Shown here: piece by piece, positions 7,577-16,408 of the stretch | How positions within the stretch are numbered: position 1 is the stretch's first letter | Layout of the letters: each line of letters begins with the position of its first letter | Assembly (NCBI RefSeq): GCF_009925085.1 | Contig: NZ_JAABNR010000014.1 | Span: 1 to 64,000, forward strand | Reading direction: 5' to 3' | From: Stagnihabitans tardus | Lineage (GTDB): Bacteria; Pseudomonadota; Alphaproteobacteria; Rhodobacterales; Rhodobacteraceae | Length of the DNA: 64,000 bases | Translations under genes and position numbers: made by a program | The notes under the pieces: model-generated | What the model saw: the letters and a program-made list of their open reading frames with translations, nothing else | Told to the model about the DNA's origin: nothing | The model's database searches: none

Positions 7577-9528
7577 GTCCGGCTCACGGTGATCGGTGTC
7601 ACCCCATCCGGCGGGAGAATCCGTTCGGACAGTTGAGCCAGATCCTCCCGAATTCGGGCCCGCTGAGCAGTAGGATAGGCATCTTCGGGCGGCAGGCCGC
7701 CGTGTTGGGCAAAGAGCATGATGTCGCGCGCGATCGGTGCCGCCGCCGTTGAGCCGCCGCCGCCATGCTCCACTACAACAGTCACGGCATATCGAGGCGC
7801 ATCGAAGGGTGCGAAGGCCACGAACAGCCCATGGTCCCGCCTGTTCCATGGGAGTTCGTCCTGCGATCGGACACCGGCTGCGCGCTCGGCCGCTGTAATC
7901 GAAAACACCTGGCTCGTTCCGGTCTTCCCAGCCATTGCTTTGGTCACATCCGCGATCCGCGAGGCGTAGGCCGTACCACGCTCGTGGTTCGACACCTCGA
8001 ACATCCCTTGTCGCACGATCGCAAGCGCTTCTGCCGAAAGTCCAAGTGAGACAGGCGCCGGTTCACCCGGGCTGGCCCCACCGAGCGGGCGCACGAGACG
8101 CGGGAGAACTGCCGTTCCTGAGGCTAGGCGCGCGGTCATCGTGGCTAGCTGAATTGGCGAGGTCAACGTGAAGCCTTGGCCAATGGACGCGTTGATCGTG
8201 TCGCCAATCAACCAATCCTGACCGTAGCGCTCTTGCTTCCAGGCGCGTGAGGGATTGTTGCCGTGAACCATTCCCGACAGCGGAAGGTCGTATTTCTGGC
8301 CCAGTCCGAGACGGTCATTCATCGCAAAGATGCCATCGATCCCGATCCGTTGCGCAACCTCGTAGAAGTAGACGTCGCAGGACTGCCGCAACGCACCGAC
8401 CATGTCGACCCGCCCATGGCCGCCGCTTTTCCAGCAATGGAACCTGCGACCAGAGATTTCCACGTACCCGTTGCAGGTCACGGTTTCTGCTGGATCCATG
8501 ACCCCGCTTTCCAGAGCCGCGAGCGCATTCGACATTTTGATCGTGGACCCCGGCGGATAGGCCCCTTGAACGGTCTTGTCGGCAAGCGGGCGAAACTCGC
8601 TGTCGCGCAGTCCGCTGTAGTCCTTGCTCGAGATCCCCCGCACGAAGAGGTTCGGGTCGAATGCAGGGGCAGACGTGCAGCCGAGGAGATCACCGTTCGT
8701 GACATCCATTACGATTGCCGCCGCGCTTTGTCCTTCGAGGCGCACACGCATGAAGTTCTGCAAATGATGATCCAGTGTGATCTGCATGTCCGAGCCGGGG
8801 GTCGGCGGATCAAGTGCCAGCTCGCGCATGGTCCTGCCGCCGGCGTTGACCTCCACCCGCTGAGCTCCCGGCTCACCGCGCAACGCACGCTCGTGGATCC
8901 GCTCAAGCGCCGTCTTGCCGATCTGGTAGTCCGGCGAGCGCAAAAGCGGATCGGGTTCCCCGTCCTTGGCTGTGAGATCGCTGTCGCTGACGGGTCCCAC
9001 ATAGCCGACCTGATGGGCAAAGTCCGGCCCGAAGGGATAGACCCGGGACAGGACCATCTCCGGGTGGACACCCGGAAGAGCCGGGGTGTTCAAGGCGATG
9101 ATTGACAACTCTTCCCAGGTGACCCTGTCCTTAACGGTCACCGGGACAAAGCCCCGAACGCGGTCAAGTTGCTCCCGAATCCGGTCGATATCCTCGCTCG
9201 TCAGACCAAGAAGCCGCTGCAGTTTCGCAAGGACGTCATCGACGTCCCGGGCCTCCTCGTTCACGAGCGTGATCCGGTAGGTGTGCTCGTTGTCCGCGAC
9301 GATCTTGCCCGCGCGGTCAAAGATGCGGCCCCGGTCGGGGCGCACCAGCCGCAAATTGATCCGGTTTTCCTCGGCCAGAAGGTAATACTCCTCAGCATCG
9401 CGTACACCCAGTTGCCACATCCGGAAACCAAGCACACCGACCACCGAGGTCATCATGCCGCCCAGCAACAGCGACCGACGCGTCGTTACCCGTGCGGCCT
9501 TGGCAAGATCCCGTTCAGATCGGCGCAT
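7573..9528 (-). CDS. mrdA: Penicillin-binding protein 2 (peptidoglycan D,D-transpeptidase)
   Basis: A 651-residue class B penicillin-binding protein. It has a short cytoplasmic start, one membrane anchor (about 18-38), a dimerisation/pedestal region (about 60-240) and a transpeptidase domain. The catalytic motifs are all present: STIK (328-331), SCD (383-385) and KTGT (535-538). MrdA cross-links peptidoglycan during cell elongation. Finding it inside an operon of cytochromes and copper-type genes is unusual, since mrdA normally sits by rodA. Overlaps of 14 and 4 bases with neighbours show co-transcription. It is probably an extra copy beside a chromosomal one. Confidence 0.9.
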   Translation of the reverse strand: MRRSERDLAKAARVTTRRSLLLGGMMTSVVGVLGFRMWQLGVRDAEEYYLLAEENRINLRLVRPDRGRIFDRAGKIVADNEHTYRITLVNEEARDVDDVLAKLQRLLGLTSEDIDRIREQLDRVRGFVPVTVKDRVTWEELSIIALNTPALPGVHPEMVLSRVYPFGPDFAHQVGYVGPVSDSDLTAKDGEPDPLLRSPDYQIGKTALERIHERALRGEPGAQRVEVNAGGRTMRELALDPPTPGSDMQITLDHHLQNFMRVRLEGQSAAAIVMDVTNGDLLGCTSAPAFDPNLFVRGISSKDYSGLRDSEFRPLADKTVQGAYPPGSTIKMSNALAALESGVMDPAETVTCNGYVEISGRRFHCWKSGGHGRVDMVGALRQSCDVYFYEVAQRIGIDGIFAMNDRLGLGQKYDLPLSGMVHGNNPSRAWKQERYGQDWLIGDTINASIGQGFTLTSPIQLATMTARLASGTAVLPRLVRPLGGASPGEPAPVSLGLSAEALAIVRQGMFEVSNHERGTAYASRIADVTKAMAGKTGTSQVFSITAAERAAGVRSQDELPWNRRDHGLFVAFAPFDAPRYAVTVVVEHGGGGSTAAAPIARDIMLFAQHGGLPPEDAYPTAQRARIREDLAQLSERILPPDGVTPITVSRT

Positions 9529-10258
9529 GCTTGGCCCTCTCGTCCTGAGACTCCGGTATGCGTCTGCCGCCGATGGTTTTCAGGTAAGCAGCAAGTCGCA
9601 GTCCAAGGACCAAGACCACCAGTCCGACGAACCAATACTGCAGGGGGTTAGGCTCGGGCGTCGCCCGGTGAAAGCTGAGGAAGTGCATGAACAGGAAGTA
9701 GGCGACATGCGCTACAGACAGCCACCAAAGCGGCAGGACACCCATCTGCAGGAACTTCCAGCCGGAAACGCCCAGGCGGCGCATTGCGACATCGCTTGAG
9801 GTTGTGGCCAGGAGGACCGCGAGGAGCAAGGCGGCGATCCCGATTGCGTTGGCCAGACCAAAGCCATGTTGAAACATGACATAGCTGAGGAGTTCGGGAT
9901 TCCATTCGAAGCCGAAGAGCCGCATCAGGTCCCATTCGACCCAGCCGACAAGAATGATTCCAGCATGCGCAAGCGCCAGAAGGCAGCCGTAGATCCCCGA
10001 CTCGCGGCGGTAGGTCAGCACCAACACTGCGGGTCTGAGGAGCCGGGCCAGAGGCCCCAGGCCCATCGAAAGCGCAACCAGCACCAGCGAGGCGTCGGCA
10101 AGTGCCCGGTTCCAGCGGTGCATCGGACTCCACTCGCCATGGATGGCCGCAAAAATCAGAACGAGGCCAGCAGAGAGGAGGGCCATCAGCCCGTGCCGCA
10201 GAAGCACATTCCGGCTCAGCCGTCGGAACATTGGGTCATGGACCGTGACTGTCTTCAT
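9515..10258 (-). CDS. Ferric-reductase-like / MsrQ-like haem membrane protein
   Basis: A 247-residue integral membrane protein with about six helices and histidines inside them, for example LALAHAGIILVGW, MFQHGFGLANAIG and LSVAHVAYFLFMH, spaced as in ferric-reductase-like domains that bind b-type haem (YedZ/MsrQ). No flavin-binding domain is fused, so it would pass electrons across the membrane as a small haem subunit. It overlaps the genes on either side by 4 and 14 bases. The electron acceptor is not evident. Confidence 0.7.
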   Translation of the reverse strand: MKTVTVHDPMFRRLSRNVLLRHGLMALLSAGLVLIFAAIHGEWSPMHRWNRALADASLVLVALSMGLGPLARLLRPAVLVLTYRRESGIYGCLLALAHAGIILVGWVEWDLMRLFGFEWNPELLSYVMFQHGFGLANAIGIAALLLAVLLATTSSDVAMRRLGVSGWKFLQMGVLPLWWLSVAHVAYFLFMHFLSFHRATPEPNPLQYWFVGLVVLVLGLRLAAYLKTIGGRRIPESQDERAKHAPI

Positions 10259-10746
10259 TTCACGTCACCCCGATCAAGGCCCCGCGGTCCCTGCACGTTC
10301 CTGTTGCCAGTGCGGACAGCGCGAAACCGGCGCCACGTTGTCAACGCGGCGATGCCCATGATGAAGAGCCCGGCAGTCGCAAGCCACGGCCGGAGCGGAT
10401 CAAACCAGGCAAGAAGCGCGGGTCCACCGAAGACCAGCATGAGCACCTTGTTGCAGGTTGGGCAGGCGATTCCGAGAAAGCTGGCAAGCCCACCCGTCCC
10501 GGAAGCGCGCAAGTTGCACTGAGGGACCCACATCGCCGCTGTCACACCTCCGAGGAAGGCCGTCAGAACGGTCGCGACGAACTCCCAAGGCCCGACTGGA
10601 GTCATCCGGACAAAAAGCGGGTTCGCCCATACGGCAGTGACCGTGCCGAGGACCACAAACAGGGTGATGCCAACAGCCAGGCCGCGCAGGTTGCGGCGAA
10701 GGCTGTCATCATTCAGAAAAGTTGCCGGACCCGGGTTATCGCGCAT
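10255..10746 (-). CDS. Membrane protein with CPTC motif
   Basis: A 163-residue membrane protein with about four helices. A GIACPTCNKVLMLVFGG stretch lies at the start of the third helix and gives a CxxC pair; another cysteine is in WVPQCNLRAS. I do not recognise a named family with certainty. The cysteines could bind copper or haem or be redox active. The ATG at 10746 overlaps the preceding FixH-like gene by 11 bases, and the stop overlaps the next start (ATGA), so it belongs to the same operon. Confidence 0.6.
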   Translation of the reverse strand: MRDNPGPATFLNDDSLRRNLRGLAVGITLFVVLGTVTAVWANPLFVRMTPVGPWEFVATVLTAFLGGVTAAMWVPQCNLRASGTGGLASFLGIACPTCNKVLMLVFGGPALLAWFDPLRPWLATAGLFIMGIAALTTWRRFRAVRTGNRNVQGPRGLDRGDVK

Positions 10747-11164
10747 CAAACTCGACCTCTGCAAACTCTTCACCAAAGCCCACACTGACGACCCAACGAC
10801 CGGCCATCGGCAGCTCCACGTCGGCGCGCCAGACGCCTGCCTCGACCAGCTGAAGCGGCGGCGCTATGCCGTCCATGTGCATGTCGACCATCGCAAAGTT
10901 CACAACTGGCCGCATGCCGGCAGCTGCGCCGGCGTCAGTATCGGGCATGAACTGGATTTCGACCCGAACGTCACGACCACCGAGCGCATAGACCTGGACG
11001 TCCATCCGTCCGTCCGAAAACGCTTCAGACACTTCGGCTGTCACCGATGGATCAGCGGAGATCGTGTCGCGCGCATCGAGGGTCCAGACGGTCGTCCAGA
11101 TGAAGACACCGACGAAGACGGCAACGCCCAAGGCGAGAATGAGGGCAAGCGCTCTAGTTCCCAT
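10736..11164 (-). CDS. FixH-like / YtkA-like membrane-anchored protein
   Basis: A 142-residue protein with one N-terminal membrane helix (ALALILALGVAVFVGVFIW) and a periplasmic beta-rich domain. The end of the domain (MDGIAPPLQLVEAGVWRA, then GRWVVSVGF) is like FixH and YtkA domains, which are found with copper-containing oxidases and their assembly factors. The stretch NFAMVDMHMDG could bind metal. The start at 11164 is chosen because upstream codons lie in the cytochrome gene; overlap is 11 bases. Confidence 0.65.
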   Translation of the reverse strand: MGTRALALILALGVAVFVGVFIWTTVWTLDARDTISADPSVTAEVSEAFSDGRMDVQVYALGGRDVRVEIQFMPDTDAGAAAGMRPVVNFAMVDMHMDGIAPPLQLVEAGVWRADVELPMAGRWVVSVGFGEEFAEVEFDAR

Positions 11165-12137
11165 TTCCCATATCCATCTGTGAATGATCCATTCCAGCCA
11201 TCGGGGTCTCGATCGGCGTCGGTGCGGGCGCAGGAATGTCGCCCGTGCCTTCGGGGTCGAGGAGATAGGTGGCAATGGCCTCGCGGTCAGCATCGCTCAA
11301 AAAGGACGTGCCCTCAGCCACGACCTCGGCCATGCTTCCGCCGAAAGCATCCCCGTTGGGCAGAATTCCGGACTGAAGCGCGTAAGCCAGGTTCGCAACG
11401 CCCCAACCTTTTGCGAGGAGAACGTCGCTCAGAATTGGCGGTGCTTTGCTGCCCCCTGGAAGGCTGTCGTTCCCGGCAAAGCGGGCGCCATCATCGAGTC
11501 CCCCTGCCAAGGTCCGGCCCGTGTGACAGGCAGCGCAATGTGCAGCCCCCTCGACCAGTTGCCGTCCGCGGTTCCACGGGGAAGACGTGCCCATAAGTGC
11601 GTCCGTATCAGGCGTATCAAGGTAGGCCGCGCGCCAGAGCTTCAGTCCCGATCTGAAACTGAAGGGAAAGCCGACGTCGTGGGGTGGGGCTGCATCGCCA
11701 ACAGCCGGGACGGTGCGGAACGCCTCCCAGAGGTCGGCAATGTCCTGATCGGTAAAACCGGCGTAGAAAGAGTAGGTGAAAACCGGGTAGTAGGGGTCTC
11801 CGTCGGGCGACACCCCTTGGCGCACCGCCTTGGCGAAATCCTGGACGGTCCAGCGCCCGATCCCGGCCTCCCTATGCGGGGTGATGTTCGGTGGCACGAA
11901 GGTGCCGAAGGGAGTGTCAAGAGGCGCACCTCCCGCGAGCGCCAATCCTTTGGCGGCCGAGTTGGTATGACAGGACACGCAGCCACTTGCGCGCGCGAGA
12001 TAGGCCCCACGTTCGGCATCGCCGGAAGGGAAGCTCGCGGGCTCGACCTCCCCGATCGGCCACAGTGCCAACACTCCGGCACCTATACCTGCCACGATGG
12101 CTGGGAAGACAAAGGAAAGCCGGATCAAACCTCGCAT
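11154..12137 (-). CDS. Di-haem cytochrome c with Met/His tail
   Basis: A 327-residue exported protein with a signal-anchor at about 1-27 and two CxxCH haem sites, SGCVSCHTN and AHCAACHTGR, each in a cytochrome c domain like those of alcohol-dehydrogenase or gluconate-type cytochrome subunits. The last residues, MAGMDHSQMDMGNGN, form a metal-binding-like tail that resembles motifs in the copper oxidase and in the next protein upstream. It begins only two bases after the cytochrome c'-like gene. It probably carries electrons in the periplasm and may bind Cu(I). Confidence 0.85.
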   Translation of the reverse strand: MRGLIRLSFVFPAIVAGIGAGVLALWPIGEVEPASFPSGDAERGAYLARASGCVSCHTNSAAKGLALAGGAPLDTPFGTFVPPNITPHREAGIGRWTVQDFAKAVRQGVSPDGDPYYPVFTYSFYAGFTDQDIADLWEAFRTVPAVGDAAPPHDVGFPFSFRSGLKLWRAAYLDTPDTDALMGTSSPWNRGRQLVEGAAHCAACHTGRTLAGGLDDGARFAGNDSLPGGSKAPPILSDVLLAKGWGVANLAYALQSGILPNGDAFGGSMAEVVAEGTSFLSDADREAIATYLLDPEGTGDIPAPAPTPIETPMAGMDHSQMDMGNGN

Positions 12138-12139
12138 GG

Positions 12140-12820
12140 TCAGTTCCGGCCCGCACGAAACTGTGCATGACAGGAAGAGCATGTCGCGCTGATCCGGTTG
12201 AAGAGGTCGTCCGCCGCCAGTGTCGTCAGATCAAGCTCCAAAACTGTCGGGTCCGATGTCCCTCGTGTCACCGCGATCTTTTCCGAAGCCGCTCCGTATC
12301 CCATCAATTCCGCGATCGTGAAGCCCTGCGCCGGTTGCGGTGTTCCGGTCATGCCCATGGCCGAGTGATCCATGCCAGCCATCTCGCCATCTGGCGAACT
12401 CGCAGGCTCGAGACCGTTCGGGGCTGCTTCGGCCAAGGCGTCGGCATAGGCCTTCAGTTCTTCGGAGAGAGCCGCGAACTCCTGCCAATCGGCCCAGATT
12501 TCCGGCTTGGCATAGGTGGTGCCTTCAAGGCTGTTTTCAGGGAAGAGCGACAGCATCGTCCCACCCGCATGACTTGCAATGACGCTGGCGCCTTCAGACA
12601 CAATGAAGGTGTCGTAGGGCACGGTGCCCTGCATCATCGGTGCCAATTCGGCGATGGTGTCGCGCATTGCCGTCATTCCGTTCATTCGGTCCAGGACGAC
12701 GCCCGTCGCCCCCGTATGTGCCAGTGCCACTGCCGCGACGGCGGAAGCGGCAAGCGCGATCGCGCCCGTCCATTGAGATTTCATCTGCCTGACTGCCATT
12801 GGTTTCTTGTTGTTGATCAT
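12140..12820 (-). CDS. Cytochrome c'-like protein with Met/His insertion
   Basis: About 226 residues with a signal peptide and a single haem motif at the extreme C-terminus (CSSCHAQFRAG), the classical position in cytochrome c' and cytochrome b562-like four-helix bundles. A long insertion near the middle carries EMAGMDHSAMGMTG, matching metal-binding motifs in other island proteins. Cytochromes c' bind NO or act in redox buffering. The start could be 12820 or 12784; both give a good signal peptide. Close spacing places it in the long operon. Confidence 0.8.
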   Translation of the reverse strand: MINNKKPMAVRQMKSQWTGAIALAASAVAAVALAHTGATGVVLDRMNGMTAMRDTIAELAPMMQGTVPYDTFIVSEGASVIASHAGGTMLSLFPENSLEGTTYAKPEIWADWQEFAALSEELKAYADALAEAAPNGLEPASSPDGEMAGMDHSAMGMTGTPQPAQGFTIAELMGYGAASEKIAVTRGTSDPTVLELDLTTLAADDLFNRISATCSSCHAQFRAGRN

Positions 12821-12951
12821 TGGCTGCACCCTGCCGGTCAGGCAGGTCACAGCTTGGGACGAATTCTGGAGTCAGGCTGAGAAAGGGTCTAACCTGAGCC
12901 AGTCTTTCAAACCGGCTCGTCTGGTCATCGAACAATCGTTCGGCCCGACTG

Positions 12952-13326
12952 TCAGGTCAGGGTTCGCGGGGGAGGAAGTGTGATGGCCGGACCGCCAAAA
13001 CGGCGTTGCGACTGCTCAGCGTCGGGCTGAAGCACAGCCGGAACGGCCGTGGGCTGTATCGATGCCAGAGCATCTGGCAAAACGAACGCTGTGCAAATGA
13101 CGCCGGGATGGCAGGCAGGCGTTACCGAAGATTGCTGTTCGGGGGTATCGGCAGCCTCGACGGTGGGGCCGGAATGATGCTCGTTGCCAGACGCTGCTTC
13201 AGCAGATTGTCCCAACACCAAGCCCATGACCAGAGCGACAGTCAGAAGCCACATCGACGCGAAACGCAACAGCCTGCGTACAAGCAGGTTTTGCGGGAGG
13301 GCCAATGGGGTTGCTGTCGCTCTCAT
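12952..13326 (-). CDS. Small secreted His/Cys protein with Pro-rich tail (copy 2)
   Basis: This 124-residue protein has a hydrophobic export segment (about 24-42), a His pair in NEHHSG, two cysteines in ACHPGVICTAF and a tail ending LPPPRTLT. It starts four bases after the L,D-transpeptidase stop, so it is the second gene of the long operon. Its architecture matches the small proteins at 3878, 14073 and 23753. Function is unknown; periplasmic copper binding or leader-peptide control is plausible. Confidence 0.65.
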   Translation of the reverse strand: MRATATPLALPQNLLVRRLLRFASMWLLTVALVMGLVLGQSAEAASGNEHHSGPTVEAADTPEQQSSVTPACHPGVICTAFVLPDALASIQPTAVPAVLQPDAEQSQRRFGGPAITLPPPRTLT

Positions 13327-13330
13327 CTGT

Positions 13331-13891
13331 TCAGATCAGCTTGACTTTCGTTCCGACCGGCGTGCGATCGAACACTTCTTCGATGTGCTCGTTGTAAAGC
13401 CCGATACAGCCGTTCGACGAGCGGCGACCGATCTTGCGCGTATCGTGGGTACCATGAATCCGGTAGTACTGCCACGAGAGATACAGGGCGCGGGTGCCAA
13501 GCGGATTTGTTGGATCGCCTCCTGGCACAAAGGCTGGCCATTCCGGGTTGCGCTCCCGCATCGAGGGTGTCGGAGCCCAGCTCGGGTTTTCCCGCTTCTC
13601 GACGACCTCGGTATATCCCCGCCGGGTCAATTCATCCGACAGCGGAACCGAAGTGGGGTAGAGAAACATCTGACCATCGCTCGTCCAGTGCTGGAGAACC
13701 TTGGCCGTGGTGTCAGAGATGATAACCCCCACCCCAAGCGAGTCGAAGTGGTCCTGCCACTCATGGGTGCGGAACGCCGAGATGTTGTTTCGGACGGGCC
13801 CCTGATTGTCCTCGGTCGCAAAGGCTGCCCGGCCCGTCAGGAAAGGCGCGGCAAGGGCTCCGGCAACGAAAAGTCGTCGACTGAATCGCAT
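13331..13891 (-). CDS. L,D-transpeptidase (YkuD fold)
   Basis: A 186-residue exported protein beginning MRFSRRLFVAGALAAP, a Tat-type signal. The catalytic region has the histidine motif YRIHGTHD (HGT at 146-148) and SSNGCIGL with the nucleophilic Cys162, as in YkuD/ErfK enzymes that make 3-3 peptidoglycan cross-links or attach lipoproteins. GAGGAG lies about 6 bases before the ATG at 13891, favouring it over 13951. It is the first gene of the long minus-strand operon. The active-site cysteine of such enzymes is a known copper target, which makes its presence here notable. Confidence 0.88.
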   Translation of the reverse strand: MRFSRRLFVAGALAAPFLTGRAAFATEDNQGPVRNNISAFRTHEWQDHFDSLGVGVIISDTTAKVLQHWTSDGQMFLYPTSVPLSDELTRRGYTEVVEKRENPSWAPTPSMRERNPEWPAFVPGGDPTNPLGTRALYLSWQYYRIHGTHDTRKIGRRSSNGCIGLYNEHIEEVFDRTPVGTKVKLI

Positions 13892-14072
13892 GGTCTGCTC
13901 CTCTTTTTTGTTACCTCTGCCGGCTTCCAACGTGGGAAGGTCAAATCGCATTGCATCGCACAGGGGTCACAAAGAGGTGAAGCCGTGGCGTTTTCGCCGA
14001 ATTTTTGGGAAATTTTCCGCTCACTTCGATGTGAACACCTCTCCCATGCACCAGGGGCGCTATTCTGTGCCT

Positions 14073-14375
14073 ATGCGTAAGTTTGCGAACATCCTGTGTG
14101 GTCTGTGCTTGCTCGTCGCCTTTCTCTGGGCGGCGATTCCCGGTCACGCATCCGATGGCGCGCATGCCGATCACGCTCAAACCGCAGCTGTAGACCAGGA
14201 CGCCCTTTGCAGCGACGGATCAGGCCATGCCTCATGCCAGCTTGTCGCAACTGCCTCCTTGTCATTTTTCGAGGTGGCACCGTATGCCAAGTCTGCGCGG
14301 TTCGTGATTACGCCGGTCTCTGCCTCAAGCCGCGCCTTTGCCCCCGGACGCCCACCTCCGCGAACCTTCCTCTGA
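14073..14375 (+). CDS. Small secreted His/Cys protein with Pro-rich tail (copy 3)
   Basis: A 100-residue protein with a signal peptide (FANILCGLCLLVAFLWAAI), a His/Asp segment (ASDGAHADHAQT), cysteines in ALCSDGSGHASC and a tail ending APGRPPPRTFL. It is followed 38 bases later by the second L,D-transpeptidase, mirroring the pairing seen at 12952/13331 on the other strand. Function unknown, but association with copper genes and the conserved layout suggests a small periplasmic metal-responsive protein. Confidence 0.65.
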   Translation: MRKFANILCGLCLLVAFLWAAIPGHASDGAHADHAQTAAVDQDALCSDGSGHASCQLVATASLSFFEVAPYAKSARFVITPVSASSRAFAPGRPPPRTFL

Positions 14376-14413
14376 GTGAACCCTCGTCCTTCACGTTCCT
14401 CTCAGGAGTTCGC

Positions 14414-14977
14414 ATGATTTTCCGTCGATCCTTTCTAACCGGCGCAGCCGCTGCAGCCCTCTCGATGCCAACTGTCCTTCGCGCCCATACCGAAGAACCC
14501 TTTGTCCTGGCCGACGAATTTCAACCTCGCGAGGTCCGAGTCCGAGAGCAACATAGCCCCGGTCAGATCCTGGTCTTCCCGCGAAGTTTCTTTCTCTATT
14601 ATGTTTTCGATTCCGAGCGGGCCGTCAGGTACGGTGTTGGCGTCGGCAAGGCCGGTCTGGCATTCAAGGGATCGGCAATCATCGAACGCAAGGCAGAATG
14701 GCCGTCATGGCGCCCGACAAACGACATGATCCGCCGGAATCCCGATCGCTATGCCCAGTTTGCCGAGGGGGTGCCAGGCGGACCTGGCAACCCTCTAGGT
14801 GCCCGCGCCCTCTACCTTTACCGCGACGGGCGCGACACCTACTACCGGATTCATGGCACGACAGAGCCCTGGTCGATTGGACAATCAGTTTCGAACGGCT
14901 GCATCAGGATGCTGAACGACCATGTGATCCAACTCTACGAGCAGGTACCCGTCGGAACACCGGTGACAGTCCTGTGA
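14414..14977 (+). CDS. L,D-transpeptidase (YkuD fold), second copy
   Basis: A 187-residue exported protein with a twin-arginine-like signal (IFRRSFLTGAAAAALS). Catalytic motifs are YRIHGTTEPW (HGT at 147-149) and VSNGCIRML with Cys163. A CAGGAG site lies 7 bases ahead of the ATG. It is divergent from, and clearly related to, the enzyme at 13331. The stop overlaps the GTG of the next gene, so the two are translationally coupled. It likely forms 3-3 cross-links in peptidoglycan. Confidence 0.88.
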   Translation: MIFRRSFLTGAAAAALSMPTVLRAHTEEPFVLADEFQPREVRVREQHSPGQILVFPRSFFLYYVFDSERAVRYGVGVGKAGLAFKGSAIIERKAEWPSWRPTNDMIRRNPDRYAQFAEGVPGGPGNPLGARALYLYRDGRDTYYRIHGTTEPWSIGQSVSNGCIRMLNDHVIQLYEQVPVGTPVTVL

Positions 14978-15741
14978 CGATCCGCCGTCGTGATGTCTTC
15001 GTGTTGGGGGGCATCATAGCCTTGATCTATGGACTGCGAGCCCTGCCCTGGGACCGGCTTGGCGGAAGCCCGCTGTCCTATGTCGACATTGAGGGTGTGC
15101 CGCCTTTTCGTCGACTGGAGCTAGCCGCTCAGACCTCCACGGCAAACATTGCACTCGTCGGTCTCGATGGGCCACTACCTGATGCGGGCGCACGCAGGGC
15201 GCGCATGGAGACCATGCGCACCGACCCATGCCCGGCCTTATTTGGGAACAGCGCCTCTAACTCTGAAGTTCCCATCGCCTACTTCAGCGAGTTTCGCTGC
15301 CCCTTCTGCCGTGCTCTCGAGCGAGATCTTGAAAGCCTGCTGGCCGAGGACCCAGCCACATTCCGGCTCGTGCAACACGAACTTCCGATCTTCGGGCCGC
15401 CGTCTGAACTGGCCGCAAGGGCATCCGTTGCCGCCGCACGCCAGGGCAAGCAACAGGAGCTTCGCCGCCGCTTCATGCGGACACCGATGGTTGCCGAAGA
15501 GGCCTCGGTACGGCGTGTTGCGGAGACCCTTGATCTGGATGTCGAGCAGCTCTTAATCGACATGTCCTCCGCCGGGGTTCAGGCTGAGCTCGATCGAACG
15601 CGCGCACTTGCCGATCTGTTCGGGTTCATCGGCACCCCAGGTCTGGTGATCGGACGGACCGTGCTCAGCGGTGCGGTTCCCCTTTCCCTCCTCCGACAGA
15701 TTGCGGAAGAAGAGAAGGCCGAACCATTTCCGGCCTGTTGA
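14974..15741 (+). CDS. DsbA-like thioredoxin-fold protein (GTG start)
   Basis: A 255-residue protein with an N-terminal membrane helix (VFVLGGIIALIYGL), then a linker and a DsbA-like thioredoxin domain with the active site FSEFRCPFCRALERD (CPFC) and a cis-Pro loop GFIGTPGLVIG. I chose GTG at 14974 because it overlaps the upstream stop (GTGA) and begins right before the membrane segment. It may keep the active-site cysteine of the neighbouring L,D-transpeptidase, or copper proteins, in the right redox state; that is inference. Confidence 0.8.
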   Translation: MTIRRRDVFVLGGIIALIYGLRALPWDRLGGSPLSYVDIEGVPPFRRLELAAQTSTANIALVGLDGPLPDAGARRARMETMRTDPCPALFGNSASNSEVPIAYFSEFRCPFCRALERDLESLLAEDPATFRLVQHELPIFGPPSELAARASVAAARQGKQQELRRRFMRTPMVAEEASVRRVAETLDLDVEQLLIDMSSAGVQAELDRTRALADLFGFIGTPGLVIGRTVLSGAVPLSLLRQIAEEEKAEPFPAC

Positions 15742-15745
15742 TGCG

Positions 15746-16333
15746 ATGAACACACCAACGCATATGCTGATCGGGGCTGCTGTCTTTGCGCGGCCCGTCG
15801 TGCCGTCCACACTGGTGGCGGCCATGCTGGGCGGCCTCGCCCCTGATGTTCCAATGTTTGCGCTGGTGCTTTGGTCGACCCGCCTGGCTGGAATTCCCCA
15901 GCATGAAGTCTTCGGAAGCCTCTTCTACTCGGACTCATGGCAGGCCGTCTTTGCCGTTGATCACAGCTTTTTCGTCTGGGGCCTGCTTCTTGCTCTTGGA
16001 CACTGGCGACGTCACCTCATTCTCACCGCCTTTGCAGGAGCCGGCTTTTTGCATGCGGCCACCGACTTCGTCACCCATCATGACGATGCCCGCCGCCAAT
16101 TCTGGCCCGTGTCGGACTGGGTCTTCCGCAGTCCGGTCAGCTACTGGGACCCGAACTATTACGGTGGTATCATCGGCGTGGTGGAACTTGGGCTGGTTCT
16201 GTTCGCCACTGCCTTCCTCTGCTGGCGGCACCGAAAACTCTGGCAGCGCGTCGTGATCGTCATTTTGGCCGCTGTGATCGTCGTACCCGTGATAGTTACA
16301 GGTGGCTTCCACGGACTTCACGGCATGGGCTGA
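15746..16333 (+). CDS. Membrane-bound metal-dependent hydrolase-like protein (DUF457/YdjM-like)
   Basis: A 195-residue integral membrane protein with several helices. The N-terminus NTPTHMLIGAAVF, GGLAPDVPMF and AATDFVTHHDDA place conserved His and Asp residues as in DUF457/YdjM-type membrane proteins, which are predicted hydrolases. Similar proteins in Rhodobacteraceae are often misnamed cobalamin biosynthesis CobQ. It starts four bases after the DsbA-like gene. Substrate unknown. Confidence 0.6.
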   Translation: MNTPTHMLIGAAVFARPVVPSTLVAAMLGGLAPDVPMFALVLWSTRLAGIPQHEVFGSLFYSDSWQAVFAVDHSFFVWGLLLALGHWRRHLILTAFAGAGFLHAATDFVTHHDDARRQFWPVSDWVFRSPVSYWDPNYYGGIIGVVELGLVLFATAFLCWRHRKLWQRVVIVILAAVIVVPVIVTGGFHGLHGMG

Positions 16334-16408
16334 AAGAGCGCACCGCAGCGTGCTTCAAGTTCCCGCTCGGCATGGCTTGCATGGCCGTTCAGGATTGATC
16401 GCGCCTCA

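Noticed and set aside
8263-9105. 280-residue open frame antisense to mrdA
   Set aside because: mrdA carries all three penicillin-binding motifs; this frame is a shadow.
11184-12170. 328-residue open frame antisense to the di-haem cytochrome
   Set aside because: The minus strand encodes two CxxCH sites in a good frame; the plus frame shows no domain.
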